Shown: positions 12,281-24,978, counted from the first letter of the stretch. The stretch: 64,000 nucleotides of DNA from Cordia subcordata (GCA_028554755.1 JAPTOF010000020.1:6763001-6827000); one strand, 5' to 3'. Notes: a model not told the origin generated them from the letters alone. Numbers and translations are program-made.

Positions 12281-13300
12281 ACAAACATACCTACATGTAT
12301 GCATACTTGAAGGTCAAGATTAGCTTTAATGGCAAATTGATCTTAGTCCAAACACCATATGGGAGATACAATTAGAATTGCGATGAGGAGAGGAAGAGTT
12401 TGGTAGTTGCGGTGCAGCAAGATGATGCCGGAATTTTCGTCGATATGAGGAAGAAGACAACGGGATTTAATGGTAAATCACCACCTCATAGATCTTCTTA
12501 AACATAGTGCATAGCATTACAATTAGCAAATGAAGGCGAATTTTATGGTGATATTTATTTGGTGTGAGATAATCGTGATGTCATCGGTGAAGTAAAAAAG
12601 AAAACAAGAGGAGAGAAGAACAAAGAGAGAGAAAGGAAAGGAGAGACAGAGAGAAAGAGAGAGAGACGTGACGCACACTGTTGAGCTGTTTTATTTTTTG
12701 TTTTTTTTTTTAATGTGAAAGAGCATGATGCTCTGCAGGAACACCATGATGAGGGCCCATAGTATAATTTGCGAAGGAGGGGTTGGTTGGTCCTTGGTCC
12801 ATAACATTGTTATTTTTTCTTTAAATTAGTCTCTATTATTTTAAAATATTCAAATTAACTAGTTCTTAATATTCCATAAATATTGTTAAATTGGTCTCTA
12901 TTACTTCAAAATATTTATATTAGTTTTAATGTTTCATAAATTTGTTCAATTAGTTTCCAAAATGAGTAGAATAATAGAAATTAATATATATATACACACA
13001 CACACATAGACATATATACATATATGTGTGTATGTGTATATGTATGTATGTATTGAAGTAGTATTTATGCTTTTTTTTTATCAATGACACGTGTCGTCAT
13101 GTCATCACTTTTTGTCCTTCCAGAAAGATTTTGAGTTCATTTCTTTTATCAATGTAAAATCATTTCCTAATCTACTTATCTAAATATGTTTACAAAATGA
13201 TGAAAGTGCAACCATCTAATCTAACCCTAATTTTTCTTTCTAAAATTATTTTATTTTATAAAATTATAATGAATACTGAAAAATTGCCTAAAATTTAATT
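12281..13300. other. Unit A-specific stretch with GA-rich tract, no gene
   Basis: A purine tract of GAGA-type repeats lies at 12598-12670. Near-tandem units of about 60-65 bp (TTAGTCTCTATTA ... ATATTCCATAAAT) lie at 12822-12960, and a mixed TA/CA/TG tract lies at 12985-13055. Some sequence at 12380-12480 is less AT-rich, but no ORF or splice-consistent exon was recognised. There is no counterpart in unit B. Confidence 0.55.
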
Positions 13301-14147
<847 letters not shown>

Positions 14148-14290
14148 GAATGTTGTGTAGATGGGTTGAGTAATTTTCAATTACCAGAGGCGATAGCGAA
14201 TTAGAGATATAGGAGAACAAAATTAAAAAAAAAAAAGATAATGATGATGCAAGAATACAGAAAGTTAACGTGGTTCGTCAATTATACTTA

Positions 14291-14683
14291 TGCTCTATTT
14301 AGTTTAGTTGTGAGATTTCAACTGTTGATGAGCTGTAGAGCTTTTAGCAGTAGAACTTTGGTAAAAAAGTTGTTGAATAGAGGGAGCTGATTTTTTAACC
14401 TTGTATTTTAGAAATTGAGCTTTCGGTAGTTTTGAGGTTATAATGGACTTTCAAAAATATAGAACAATATTTTTGGAAAAAAAAATGAAGAAAAACAACG
14501 TCTAACATGACATAAAGCAGCTTTCCAAAAACCAATTTTTTAAAAGCTCCAATAACTTTTTATCATTTTTTAGCTTTAGTTTTATGTAAAAACTCTTTTA
14601 AAAATAAGCCAAACATATCAATTTCAACTTCTAAACTCACAGAAAACACTTTTGAATCTCCAAAAATTGAACGAAATAGATTC
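14291..14683. mobile_element. PIF/Harbinger-type MITE, TTA TSD (unit A)
   Basis: The 393 bp element is flanked by TTA on both sides (14288-14290 and 14684-14686). Ends TGCTCTATTTAGTTTAG and GAACGAAATAGATTC are degenerate inverted repeats. The unit B copy at 41246-41640 has cleaner ends (CTCTGTTTGGTTTAG) and the same TTA flanks, so the insertion predates the A/B duplication. Confidence 0.8.
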
Positions 14684-15008
14684 TTAATCCCATATACATA
14701 ATCTCTTTCTGTCACATTTCCTAACTCAACAAAGTGTGTATAATTAACATGCAAATTGTGGGCAAATATGAGTATGAATTTGAACAGAATAGTTATAAAT
14801 TTAGACAAAGGTACCCATATATTTATGAATAATTAATTACTTAAGTCTCATGGCTTTTTCAATTAGCTATTTATCCCTTTCCATGTTCTTGCCATAATTT
14901 TTCTATCAAAGTTAGGTAAATAACAGAAAATAGGAGAGTATGTCACTTCTCAAAAAGCACAAGGGAGTTAAAAAGTGCGTGTTATAAGATAGGTCTGTAA
15001 GTAGCTTT

Positions 15009-15241
15009 GGGTCTCTTTAAATTTCTTTTCTTTTTTTTCCCAAAAAATGAGTTTTCTCCACAAGAAAAAAAGAACATATTTCTTTCTTCTAATGGATGCA
15101 TGTTTGATTGACTTTTAAATAGAATAGAAAGTCTTTTAAAAAGCTGACCTTTAGAAACAAACAAACTTTTCAAAAAAGTGATTTTTTTTTTTCAAAAAGG
15201 TTTTACAAAAAAACAAATTAGAAGGCAATCCAAACTAACCC
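15009..15241. mobile_element. MITE, GGGYCTSTTTRGATT family (unit A)
   Basis: The left end GGGTCTCTTTAAATTTC and the right end GGCAATCCAAACTAACCC form degenerate inverted repeats. The unit B copy is at 41966-42202. There is no ORF. Confidence 0.65.
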
Positions 15242-15249
15242 TTTCCAAA

Positions 15250-16480
15250 CTTAAATTATGGAGAAACAACTTAAGTCATAATGGACAAGTTAAGTATCAA
15301 GAATTTGGATTTCCTGTTGCGTGCTTAAGTTTCATTCCTTAACATATATAATTTTTATCTCCCTAAATTGGTAGTGTGTAGTCGGCATGCAGCTAAGTTG
15401 GTCAATCCTTCCAAGATTAAAATCTGAAATGAAAGTTTTACTTAGAAATTACCAAATGGATTAAAAGAAAAATAGCAATATTTTACACTTTTTTTCCTCA
15501 AAGAAAAAAAAAAAAGAAAAGAACAAATAGTAGTATTCTATTCGTTGGACAACGATATACACCGACCTTAGTGAAAAAACAATGTTCTTTTCAAGAGGCA
15601 ACTTTGTGTTACTGCCTTGACTGTACTCGTTTACTGTTGTCATCTATCAGACCTACTCACTACAGGACAGAGTATTTGCTTTAGATTGTGGCTTCTTGGG
15701 TTTTAACGATTCACAATCCACCTTTGTTTCGGTACGAACAATTTACATGAAATTTACATGTAAAGCACAATTCAAGTTTATTTCGTTTTACCACGTATTG
15801 TTATGTCATTTTATTTTTTCATCTAAAAATATTTCCTCTCTCAACAAATATTTCTTCAACTAATAAATTTAATTTTTAAAATAAATTAAATACCATTTTG
15901 GTTAATAAAAAACATTTTCTAAATCAAAAATTTTCATTGAATTACCATACAATTATTCTAGTCAAATTTCATAATTTTACATATATGATATGTGACCTTG
16001 TTTAAAATGGCATGCATGGATCCTTTTTCGAAAACACAAATCCAATAAATATTTTCTTATTATAAATTTTGTTATATGTGGACAAATTAGCTTTAAATTA
16101 ATTTATAATATATATTTAAATATTATAATAACAAAATTTCATAGATATTGCAATCTATAATGTAATGTCACATTTATTATACATTATACTAACAAATTTC
16201 ACAAATATTACAGTCTATATTGTAGTTCCCCTTATTTCATACCATATCTTAATTGAGCATCAACTTTTTAATCAAGTAATTGATATTAACAACATTATTT
16301 CTTAATTTAAATTTATTATTTTTTGTAAAGAAAAAATTATTTAAGAATCTAAATGTTGTAAAATCGTAATCAATATTTATATATTGTATAAACTAATATC
16401 TATTACTTTATAAGTAAAACAATCAATATCGATATCTATTTATGGAGTTTAATTTGAATGTAATGCTAACATTTCATCTA
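15250..16480. repeat. Non-coding unit A block matching 43540-44775
   Basis: This block is near-identical in order and content to 43540-44775. Landmarks are CAAGAATTTGGATTTCCT, TTCGTTGGACAACGATAT, ACAATTTACATGAAATTTAC and GCATGCATGGATCC. No gene was seen. In unit B a 1.27 kb solo LTR is inserted at the left edge, at the position matching 15298 here, which gives an empty site. Confidence 0.75.
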
Positions 16481-17786
16481 TATATGATTCTTTAAAAAGA
16501 ATTTTTTTGTCGATTATTTGATAAATTTGTGAATGAGTTGAATTCAAATAAATATCTTATAATCTCACATGTTTTAATTATATTCTATCAATTATTTTCT
16601 CCCAAAAGTAAGTTAAACACCAACAAATGTATTGTTTCTTTTCTTTTTTTTTTTTTTAGTTTAGATCATTTTTTAACTTTATTTTATTAATTTAAATATT
16701 CTACTCAGTTGCAAATCCTTCATGAAAATATGATTAATATAAAAAACTTACAAAAATCAAATTTTATAAAATAATTTTATATTTTAACCTCGCATAAATT
16801 GTGTGTGTGTATATGCATATGTGTGTATAATGAGTTAAAGCTCCTATATATATTATTCATCTTTATTGCTTTTCTACTCATATCAATTTATTTTCTAATT
16901 TTACCTTTCTAATTTAAATATCTTATTTAATTATTGCAAATTTGTAATTAAAAAATAATTAGTATTAAAATTTTATTGAAAACTAAATTTTACAAAAAAG
17001 TTATATTTTATCCTTATATTAACTGTAAAAATTAACTATCAACAATAAATAAAAACATAAAAAGTACATATTCTTTCCCGTGCATCATGCTGAATATACT
17101 CTAGTAGTGATTTTCAGCATACAATTTTTTCTATATGGATAATATTTTATTCACCAAATTTTTATAATAAATAATTAAGTAATTTTGACAAACAAATTTT
17201 AATTATACTACATTTATTTATTTTGTTTGCTAGGTACTTTTCCTACAAGATAAATATAAGAAAATTTAATAATTTTATGGAACTTTTTCATAGAACTTAT
17301 TTATTTAGAGAGTTTCCTATGTGTAACTTTTCTTGGTTAGATAATTTCATAGAGGAGTGAAGAATTTAATTTTATTAACTAAATTACTAAATTTTGCGTT
17401 ACATAATTTTTAATAATATTTTAATAGTTTTTTATATTTAAATTATCTAATACACCAACTTTATATGTGTTAGTGTTTTTTTAACATTATCTCGACTGCG
17501 ATTTTTTGTTGAAATATATAAATAGATCTCGACCAGCTAATCATAAATTTCTCGTCCGCCTGTCAAATGACCAGCTTCATGACGCGGAGACATACAAAAC
17601 CATGTGCATAAACCTTAGGTTGGGGATTCATAAATGAAAGAATCAAGGTAGAATATTATACTTCTGAAAAAATATAAGAAAGAAAAAAAAATTGGTGTGA
17701 ATACAACAGCAAAATCGTAGTCCGCGGAGTTGATTACACGTGCTTGTAATCATATTTGATTTTTTTATTGTATATCCATCTGCACT
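16481..17786. other. AT-rich stretch, present only in unit A
   Basis: No gene was seen. Bases 17120-17420 contain the 3'-flank module (GATAATATTTTATT ... TTTGTTTGCTAGGTAC ... TTACATAAT) that recurs at 22500-22880, 37860-38180, 48770-49150 and, weakly, 59390-59520. Bases 17625-17700 match the immediate 3' flank of the RING genes. Unit B lacks 16470-18365 through a deletion. Confidence 0.6.
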
Positions 17787-17787
17787 A

Positions 17788-17904
17788 ACAGCCTATTCGG
17801 CTAAGTCTATTTGGAACTTAAAACTTGCGAATAGTTTAAAAAATGTGGAGGATGCTTCTTTTAGAAGCTTATAAGCTACAAAATAAGCAGAGCCAAACCG
17901 GCTG
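17788..17904. mobile_element. Short MITE with CAGCC ends
   Basis: The roughly 117 bp element starts CAGCCTATTCGGCT and ends AGCCAAACCGGCTG (complement CAGCCGGTTTGGCT). The core contains AGCTTATAAGCT. No clear target duplication was defined. Confidence 0.55.
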
Positions 17905-17905
17905 T

Positions 17906-18304
17906 AAGAGCCCGTTTAACTTTGCTTTTTTTTTTTTAAGTGCTCATAAGTATGTGTTTCTTATAAACGAAAAATTACTTTTAAGCTACTGATAAAGAAG
18001 TAGAGATATGTTTGAATAATACGTGCTTCTAAACTACTGATATGTTTAGTAAATAAGTGCTTATAAATAATAATAATAGTTAAAAAGACTAAAAAAGACA
18101 TGTAACAAATTAATTTAATAAATAAATACTTCTCAAGTGTAAGGACAAATATGTCATTTTAATAGAATTGATCACCTGGCTTATAAGTACCAAAAAAATA
18201 AGTAGCTCCAAATTACTTTTTTTTTTCCCTATTTATAAGCAACCTTATATGACTTATAAACAAGTTTGCTAAATATGTAACTTTTTATTTTGACAAACAC
18301 CCTC
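17906..18304. mobile_element. MITE-like element with TTTATAAGCA motifs
   Basis: The left end AGAGCCCGTTTAACTTTGC and the right end TGACAAACACCCTCT (complement AGAGGGTGTTTGTCA) make a weak inverted pair around a core rich in GCTTATAAG. It resembles the element at 63515-63996. It ends only 25 bp from the RING1 stop codon, so it forms RING1's 3' flank. Confidence 0.5.
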
Positions 18305-18328
18305 TAAGACTGCTGAACACATTCTTCT

Positions 18329-18790
18329 TTATCTTAACCACCACATACTATAACCATCGTCATTTGGTGTCGCAGCACAGTAATTAAATAGAAGCACTTG
18401 GTGGTGAAGCTCTGCAGGCATCATTCTTGGCGTCTTTACATAACTTCGGCACAGCGGACATGTCATGCGCCCATGTCCAAGCCACCTATCTATGCATTCT
18501 CTGTGGAAAATATGATGGCAAACCAGTTCTCTAACCTCGTCTCCTTCTTCAATCTTGCTTAAACAAATCGCACATTCTTCTGAATCTTCTTCACATCCTT
18601 CTTCGCGTTCGTATCGCGTCAGGAATGATGCATCAAGATCTTCCGTCATGCTGTAAAGCTTGTAAGAGTGACCAAACGAATGGTGAAGCAGATGTTCCCA
18701 AGCCAGTTTCAACTGGGTAGCCATCAACATTATGTATTTTGATATCATGGATAAATGATGCAACATCTGATACATACTTCTTACAAACAT
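18329..18790 (-). CDS. RING1: small RING-H2 E3 ubiquitin ligase
   Basis: Single-exon ORF of 153 codons with an ATG at 18790. An in-frame TAG just upstream rules out the longer N-terminus seen in the open frames of copies 2 and 4. The RING-H2 finger is complete: Cys73-Cys76, Cys91, His93, His96, Cys99, Cys111 and Cys114, with spacing C-x2-C-x14-C-x-H-x2-H-x2-C-x11-C-x2-C and the usual Ile/Trp positions ([21 protein letters not shown]). An acidic stretch ([12 protein letters not shown]) precedes it. The first 45 residues ([20 protein letters not shown]) are amphipathic to hydrophobic and may contact membrane. Such proteins bind an E2 and promote ubiquitin transfer. The size fits the RHA2/XERICO-like group of plant RING-H2 proteins, but the exact subfamily is not established here. 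His replaces the Asp after Cys91 seen in copies 2-4. Confidence 0.88.
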   Translation of the reverse strand: MFVRSMYQMLHHLSMISKYIMLMATQLKLAWEHLLHHSFGHSYKLYSMTEDLDASFLTRYEREEGCEEDSEECAICLSKIEEGDEVRELVCHHIFHRECIDRWLGHGRMTCPLCRSYVKTPRMMPAELHHQVLLFNYCAATPNDDGYSMWWLR

Positions 18791-18984
18791 GTTTATGAAA
18801 TTCTTGTCGCTCTATTTGAGCTTAACGAAATTCTTGCTTTTGTAGCCAAAAAAAGAAAAAAAATAAATGTTTATAATGTGTTAAATTAAGCTAAAGTTGA
18901 GAAGGAGAACAAGAATGGCTGAGAAAAAGCAGTTTGCAGTATGCAGTTTTATGCACAATGCGCTCAGCCTTGGGTGACTTCTTG

Positions 18985-19150
18985 CGGTGAATGATGGGTT
19001 ATTATAGTATATATGTACACCACATGCAAATGAGTTGGTGGAATACTTTTTTAAATTGTTATCTTTGACCAAATAAATAAAAAATTAGATTGCCTGTGCT
19101 CTATTCATGATATAGGTCTTAGCATATTAACAATGACTTTTGGCACAACT
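18985..19150 (-). promoter_or_regulatory. RING1 promoter: TATA-like and TTTGACC block
   Basis: On the minus strand a TATATAC-type TATA box lies near 19005-19012, about 215 bp upstream of the ATG. Further upstream, TTTGACC (19074-19080, plus-strand reading) and AACAATGACTTTTGGCACA (19128-19146) are conserved upstream of all four RING copies. A TTGAC core is the established WRKY W-box. Binding here is inferred from conservation only. Confidence 0.6.
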
Positions 19151-19599
19151 GTTGCGACTATATGGAATTTCCAGCTTGCATGTGAACCAAGTGTCAATAT
19201 TGTACACATTGGACTAGTTGTCTATCAATATACATAAAAGAAATATTTTTTTACATACTACGAGGATGGTGGGAGATGCCACGATAGGTTTACATTGCTT
19301 ATTTTTTATTTGATCAGGATGTAATTGTCATAACAAGATTTGTTTGTAAATTTTATAAAATTCATGACTATATCTTTATATTTGTTATGAAAAAATAAAT
19401 AAACTTGTACAAATACGAAAAACGTGATGGTAGAAGGTGCTCCATAGCTTAATCATGTGAGAGAATAACTTCGCTTCACCTTCTGTGCATCTTGTTTCAA
19501 AAAACGTTTCATTAAAATAATCTGCATAAATTTCACATTTTATTCTTTTTGACTCTAGTACTTTTCCATATAAATGCATTACAATATCTTAACCCCTTT

Positions 19600-19760
19600 A
19601 GAGATTAAGGAATATCTCAAATGATTAAAACTATATTTTCAAATATGAGAGCCTTAAGTTTAGGTTTAAATACTACTCACAGTAGACTGGGTATTAAATA
19701 TCCAATTAGACCTGGATTATTTACTTGACAATGACTTTGAACCCAAAGGTCTCGGTTAAA
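19600..19760. repeat. Possible old SINE, RING1 upstream
   Basis: A weak tRNA-like A box (TATCTCAAATGATTAAAAC) and a decayed B box (AGGTTTAAATACT) are spaced as in plant SINEs. The unit B copy is at 46535-46695 (AGGTTTGAATACT). It predates the duplication. Both boxes are degenerate, so the call is tentative. Confidence 0.35.
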
Positions 19761-19894
19761 CTTTAATTTGTACTCTTTTGTTATACAATACTAGTTCTTT
19801 TTAATTTGATAAAAAAAATTATTTTCATAGAAAGAATTTCATGTCATAAAAGAATATAATTTAAAATCAAAAATTTTGAGAAAAGAGGAAAATA

Positions 19895-20110
19895 TGATAA
19901 TACTGCTAGATGATATACCCATGTGCTTATTAGTAGGACCTAATGAGGATTCAAGTATTTTGCCTTTTCCATACTTTTTAGTCAATTGCTGCCTGGCTGC
20001 CTGCTACTTACCTATCGATCAGTTGCTGGTTTATGGCTGCTTTTGACAAGAAAATACTACATGAGAAAATTTGCTAGAATACTTCTAACTTGTAGGAACA
20101 TATATCATTA
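19895..20110. repeat. Conserved upstream block of RING1
   Basis: Matches 1395-1700, 46820-47040 and 52320-52560 (ATGATATACCCATGTG, TATTTTGCCTTTTCCATAC, TAGTCAATTGCTGCCTG). It is non-coding. The short ORF at 19986 on the plus strand falls inside this repeat and is not credible. Confidence 0.6.
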
Positions 20111-20837
20111 TCGAAGAATTTTAAAAAGTGTTTCTTCTTTTTTTGGTAATTTTAGAATGCTACATTATCACTTCTTATTTTAATTTCATTCTAGAATGTA
20201 ACATTAGTGCTTCCATGACATATATTAAACTTTTTCATTCTAAGTCATTTTAACACATTAGCACTTGCATATACTTTATGTATTAAATAAAAAATAAAGA
20301 ATGAAATTAAAAATGAAAAAACTAACAACTAACAAATTAAAAAATTTAAAAATAAAATTAGGAAATAAAAAGCAAAGAATTAAAGAATTAAAATACCAAA
20401 ATATTAAAACTTAAAGTTAGAAACTAAAAATTAAAAAGTTAGAAGTAAATAAATTTAAATAAATGAACGAACTTCAAATAGCAATTTTAACCGAACATAT
20501 ACAAATTGTTTTTCTTAAAACAATAATCTTTTATTTTCTTTTACCAAACAACAGAACACATAACTACAAGATTGGGTTCAACACTTTTTCTAAATAGCAA
20601 TAGCAAACTGCAACAAAAATACCAAACTAACCATTAATTGTCAATCAATTAATGCTTAATTAAATAAGATTTGTTTAAATTTCAAAAAGTTTATGACTAC
20701 ATTGATATTTGACATAGAAAATAAATAAAAACAATGCAAAGTAATGTAATACAATCGTGCTAAGTTATAAGATATGTTTTACAAGAGAGGACGGTAAGTG
20801 ACTAATTATGCAAATTACAGGGAGTAACACTCATTTT

Positions 20838-20972
20838 GGCTCGTTTAATTTTTTTCCCAAAAAAACATATGTTCCCCAAGAAACACATTTCTTTTTTTTT
20901 TTTTTAACAAATAGATGTTTGGTTGACTTTTAAAACAAAATGGTCTTTAGAAAAAGCTGAATTTTAGAAACA

Positions 20973-21014
<42 letters not shown>

Positions 21015-21082
21015 TTCTCAAAAAAAGCAATTTTCTGAAAAGTTATAGAAAAGAACAAATTGTAAGCCCTTCCAACAGGCCC
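20838..21082. mobile_element. MITE with internal (AAT)n microsatellite
   Basis: Ends GGCTCGTTTAATTTTTTTCCC and TTCCAACAGGCCC mark a member of the GGGCYYGTTT family. An (AAT)n run of about 12 units lies at 20976-21012. Unit B retains only the right third, joined to an (ATT)n run at 47211-47247. Confidence 0.6.
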
Positions 21083-21089
21083 TTTACCT

Positions 21090-22900
21090 AAAGCTAAACT
21101 ATGGAGAAGTGAAAATCCCACCATACATATGTACCCCTGGGATGTCATAAAATTTGGATCGGGAGGTATGAAAAATATCAATTTAGATTTCTGGTCAAAG
21201 TGAAAATGCATTTTTTACATACACACACTTTGGGAGGTCAAATAATGGTTTCAATTGAAAGACGTATACGTAATTTAGTAATCAAGGGCAACCAATAACA
21301 TGATATTGAATAACAAAGTTTAAAAAGGCTTGAAGATCTGTCACAATATTAAAATTGTGTTTTAATAGACAAGACAATGGTCAAGAATTTGGATTTTCTA
21401 TGGCTTGCTTAAGTTTCAATAATGTGACTGAATCACTAATCTTCAAGCCGTTTCATACTCCGGTGACGTAAAATGCCTGGAAATATATATTTGTCTAACT
21501 AACATATATAATTGTAATTAAACTCCCTAAATTGGAAGTATGTAATTGGCATGTAGCCAAGTTGGTCAATCCTTCCAAGATTAAAATCTGAGATGAAAGT
21601 TTTATTTGGAAATTACCAATTGGCCTAAAAGAAAAATAAGACTACTCTACTCTTTTTTCCTTAAAAAGAAAAAGAAAAGGAAAGAAGTAGTAGTATTCTA
21701 TTCGTTGGACAACGATATAATCAGACCTTAGTGAAGAAAACAATATAACGTTCTTTTCAAGAAGCGATTTGTGTTACTGGCTTGACTCTTCTCATTTAAT
21801 GTTATTATCATACAATGGCAAGATTCATGAATTAACAGAGTAGTCCCCCCCCCCCCCCCAAACACGCGCACACAAAAAACAAAAAAAGAAAAAGAATTGA
21901 TTATCGCTTTCGATTGTGGGCTTTTGATTTTTGAAGTTTCAATATCATCTTTATTTGGCGAACAATTGACATTAATTATAACGCAATTGAAGGACGTTAT
22001 TGTAGGATTAGGATCTTATCCTATCATTAGTTCTCTAATATTAATATAAGAAGAAAATTCTAGCTATTTATGTATGGATCATACTATTTCAGCTATTTAC
22101 AAAATTTAAATTTAAAGGGTATTGGGAGGGAGAAAAAGCATGTTAAAAATTATTTTATTTTTAAAATTTAAATTTCATGAATTGTTGAGGTGATATAACT
22201 CACACTTGCATGGTCAACATTTTTCTCAAATCAATATAAGAGAGCATTTGATATAATAGGATCTTAATCCGTTAATATACGGTCGACCAAAGATGCTCAT
22301 AAATCAATCAATTATTAATTAAGTGAAGAAAGTATATAATGATCCCTTTTCCCTTGTAGAAGACATCTATAAAAGATCAATTGTCAGGAAAGTATATACT
22401 AATTAATATAACTTTTTCTTTAAAAAAAATTGATCACCCATCTTTATTTTTTATTCTCATTTTCTTTTATCCTATATTTTTCTTGCAGCAATTCTTTAGT
22501 ATATATTTTTCATAGATAATATTTTATTGATAAAAATTTTTTAAATAAATAAGTAATTTTAGTGAATAAATTTTAATAATAGTCAATTTAGTTATTATGT
22601 TTGCTAGGTGCTTCATTAATTTATTTATTATGTTCGTAGGTAATTAATTAATTTATTTATTTATTATGTTTGCAAGGTACTTAATTAGAATTTTTTTCTA
22701 TAAGATAAAATTTAAAATTTTGATAAATTTATGGAGCTCTTTCATTGAAAATTTATTTATTTACAGAGTTCTTTATATGTAATTAACTATTTATTTTTCC
22801 AGTTAAATAATTTAGTAAAACTGGACAGAGAAAAGAAAACTTAATTTCATTAATTAAATAAATAACTTTTGCTTTACATAAAATAGAAGACCTTAGATTG
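21090..22900. repeat. Non-coding unit A block matching 47320-49170
   Basis: Close match in order to 47320-49170. It holds the TTCGTTGGACAACGATAT module (near 21700), a C15 homopolymer (21846-21860), and the 3'-flank module at 22500-22880 with three degenerate units around AATTTATTTATTATGTT. No gene was seen. Confidence 0.75.
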
Positions 22901-23071
22901 GAGATCAGTAATGAAAGAATCAAGGAGAAATATTATACTTACAGGGAAAAAAAATGGTGGGAAATACAATGCCATTTACTCGAACTTTTCGTAATCGTAT
23001 CTGATTGCACTGATCTATTGCATTTATGTCCTTCTACACTAATAAGTCGTCTATGCTGAAGACATTTTTGC

Positions 23072-23110
23072 TTATCTTAACCACCACATGCTATACTCAT
23101 CGTCAATTGG
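23072..23110 (-). pseudogene. Terminal relic of another RING-H2 gene (unit A)
   Basis: Minus-strand reading of these 39 bp gives DDEYSMWWLR followed by TAA. This matches the last residues of RING1, RING2 and RING4 ([11 protein letters not shown] or NDYSMWWLR). The sequence 3' of it (22905-23070) also matches the 3' flank of the intact genes. Everything 5' of this point in the gene is gone, replaced by AT-rich sequence. The unit B copy is at 49336-49374. It shows that the ancestral block held three RING genes. Confidence 0.8.
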
Positions 23111-23524
23111 TCCATTCAAAAGTTTTTTTAGACACTCAAAAGTTGAAATTGATATGTTTTGCCTATATTAAAAAAAAAAATTTTATATACAAGCTGAAAC
23201 TAAAAAAATTGAAAAATCAAAAGCTTCAAATTAGAGTTTTTCAGAAATTTTTTTTTAAAAAAACTATTTTTACATTAATCATATAAAAAATTGTTTTCTT
23301 CTTTCCCCTCCTTTTTTCAAAGTAAGTGAATAAGAGAACTTCAAATTAAAACGGCGGGACGTGAGTTTGCATCGCCTGCTAAGTTAAAAGTTTTTATGAA
23401 ATCCCTCATGAAGAAATACATTAATGATTTTTTTTCGTTTTCCTTTTGGCCCTCCTTTTTTCTTGTCAGAAGACATAAAAGATCAGTCACCATCTTCTTG
23501 AACTGGAGACATACATATAATAAC

Positions 23525-24343
23525 ATATGAAGCACCGACACCTTCAAAATGCAGCGTATTGCGTGTCAGACACGTGTCGGACACCAACACGCTCCCGACA
23601 CACTCCAACACGTGTCTGGCAATTTTTTTTTTTTTTAATTTGCAACACGTCTTCCGACACGCTCTGACACGTCCTCCGACATGCTCCGACACGTAAATGG
23701 ACACACACGGGGTTTTTTTGTAATTTTTAAAATTATTTGGGGCACTAATGCAAATCCAAAAATAATTTTAAAAAAAAAATCAATTTAACTTACTTATGCT
23801 ACTTATCGTCTTTTCCAGAGAAGTCATCTTCTCACTTCTCCAAATTCCTTCAGCAAAAAAGACTCAACCCTCAACCAAAAAATAAATAAATAAATAACGT
23901 ACCTCCAATATTCTTGCACTGGGTAGGATTGAAAATTATATTATTGTGTGTGTGTTATTATATATTTGATTGAAAAATTATTGGAGTTTTTCAGGTCTAT
24001 TGTTGTTGAACATGAATTACAAGAACTGGTGGTTTTTTTCCTTTTTTTTTAATGCATAAATTACAAAAATTGGTGGTCTCTTTTTGTGTCATATTTTGGG
24101 GGATGGCTGAAGCCTATAAAGCAAATTGATTTTCCATGATAAAAATGATATTTATGCAATATATTCATGATAAAAATGAAATTTATGCAATATATTCATG
24201 ATAAAAATGATATTTATGCAATTTATATAAAATTTAAATATTTTTTTATTTAACGTATCCTGAGCGTGTCGTATTTTAATTTTTTAAAAAAAGACGTATC
24301 GGCGTGTCGTATCATGTCCACATATCGTGTCCGTGCTTCTTAA
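23525..24343. mobile_element. Non-autonomous hAT-type element, GAAGCACNGACAC ends
   Basis: The 819 bp insertion is flanked by the 8-bp duplication ATAATAAC (23517-23524 and 24344-24351). Unit B has the uninterrupted site (TATAATAACGAGCC near 49790). The ends ATATGAAGCACCGACAC and TTAAGAAGCACGGACAC (complement) match at 14 of 17 positions. Subterminal DNA is packed with GTGTCGGACAC/CGACACG motifs (23565-23700), and three tandem units of about 31 bp lie at 24137-24228. There is no transposase. It inserted after the A/B duplication. Confidence 0.9.
24137..24228. repeat. Three tandem copies of a 31-bp unit
   Basis: The unit reads CATGATAAAAATGATATTTA then TGCAATATATT. The three copies differ at one or two bases, and the last is cut short. 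It lies inside the hAT-type element. Confidence 0.85.
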
Positions 24344-24531
24344 ATAATAACGAGCCTATGCATGAAACTTAGATTCTCCAATTAATAAATGAAAGAAACC
24401 AAGGTGAAATATTATTCTTTTAGGGGAAAAAAAAATGGTGTAAATACAATGGCATAATCGTAAAGAAGTGGCATTTGAATGATCGGTTGCATATCCACCT
24501 GCACTAAGTCTGAGTTGAATACATTATTCTT

Positions 24532-24978
24532 TTATCTTAACCACCACATACTGTAATCATTTGGTGTAGCAGCACAATAATTGAACAGAAGCACTTGTTG
24601 ATTAAGCTCTGCAGGCACCATTCTTGGCATCTTCGCATGACTTCGGCACAGCGGACACGTCCTACGCCCATGTCCAAGCCACCTATCTACGCATTCTCTG
24701 TGAAAAATATGATCACAAACCAGTTCTCTAACCTCGCCTCCTTCTTCAATCTTGCTTAAACAAACCGCACATTCTTCTGAATCTTCTTCACATCCTTCTT
24801 CGCGTTCGTATCGTGTCACGCATGATGCATCAAGATCTTCTGATGGCATGCTGTAGAGCTTGTAAGAGTGAGCAAAGGAATGTTGAAGCAGATGTTCCCA
24901 AGCCAGTCTCAACTGGGTAGCCATCAAGATTATGTACTTTGATATCGTTGATAAATGATGCAACATCTGATGAAACAT
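24532..24978 (-). CDS. RING2: small RING-H2 E3 ubiquitin ligase
   Basis: Single-exon gene of 148 codons. The frame is open further upstream to 25062, but the only ATG before the conserved HHLS segment is at 24978, so that start is used. The upstream open part ([18 protein letters not shown]) would need a TTG start. The RING-H2 ligands are all present: Cys70, Cys73, Cys88, His90, His93, Cys96, Cys108 and Cys111. It ends NDYSMWWLR. Compared with RING1 it has PSEDL at the linker and GGEV for GDEV in the finger. The role is inferred from the family: an E2-binding ubiquitin ligase, substrate unknown. The RING3/RING4 pair in unit B mirrors RING1/RING2, making RING4 the direct counterpart. Confidence 0.87.
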   Translation of the reverse strand: MFHQMLHHLSTISKYIILMATQLRLAWEHLLQHSFAHSYKLYSMPSEDLDASCVTRYEREEGCEEDSEECAVCLSKIEEGGEVRELVCDHIFHRECVDRWLGHGRRTCPLCRSHAKMPRMVPAELNQQVLLFNYCAATPNDYSMWWLR

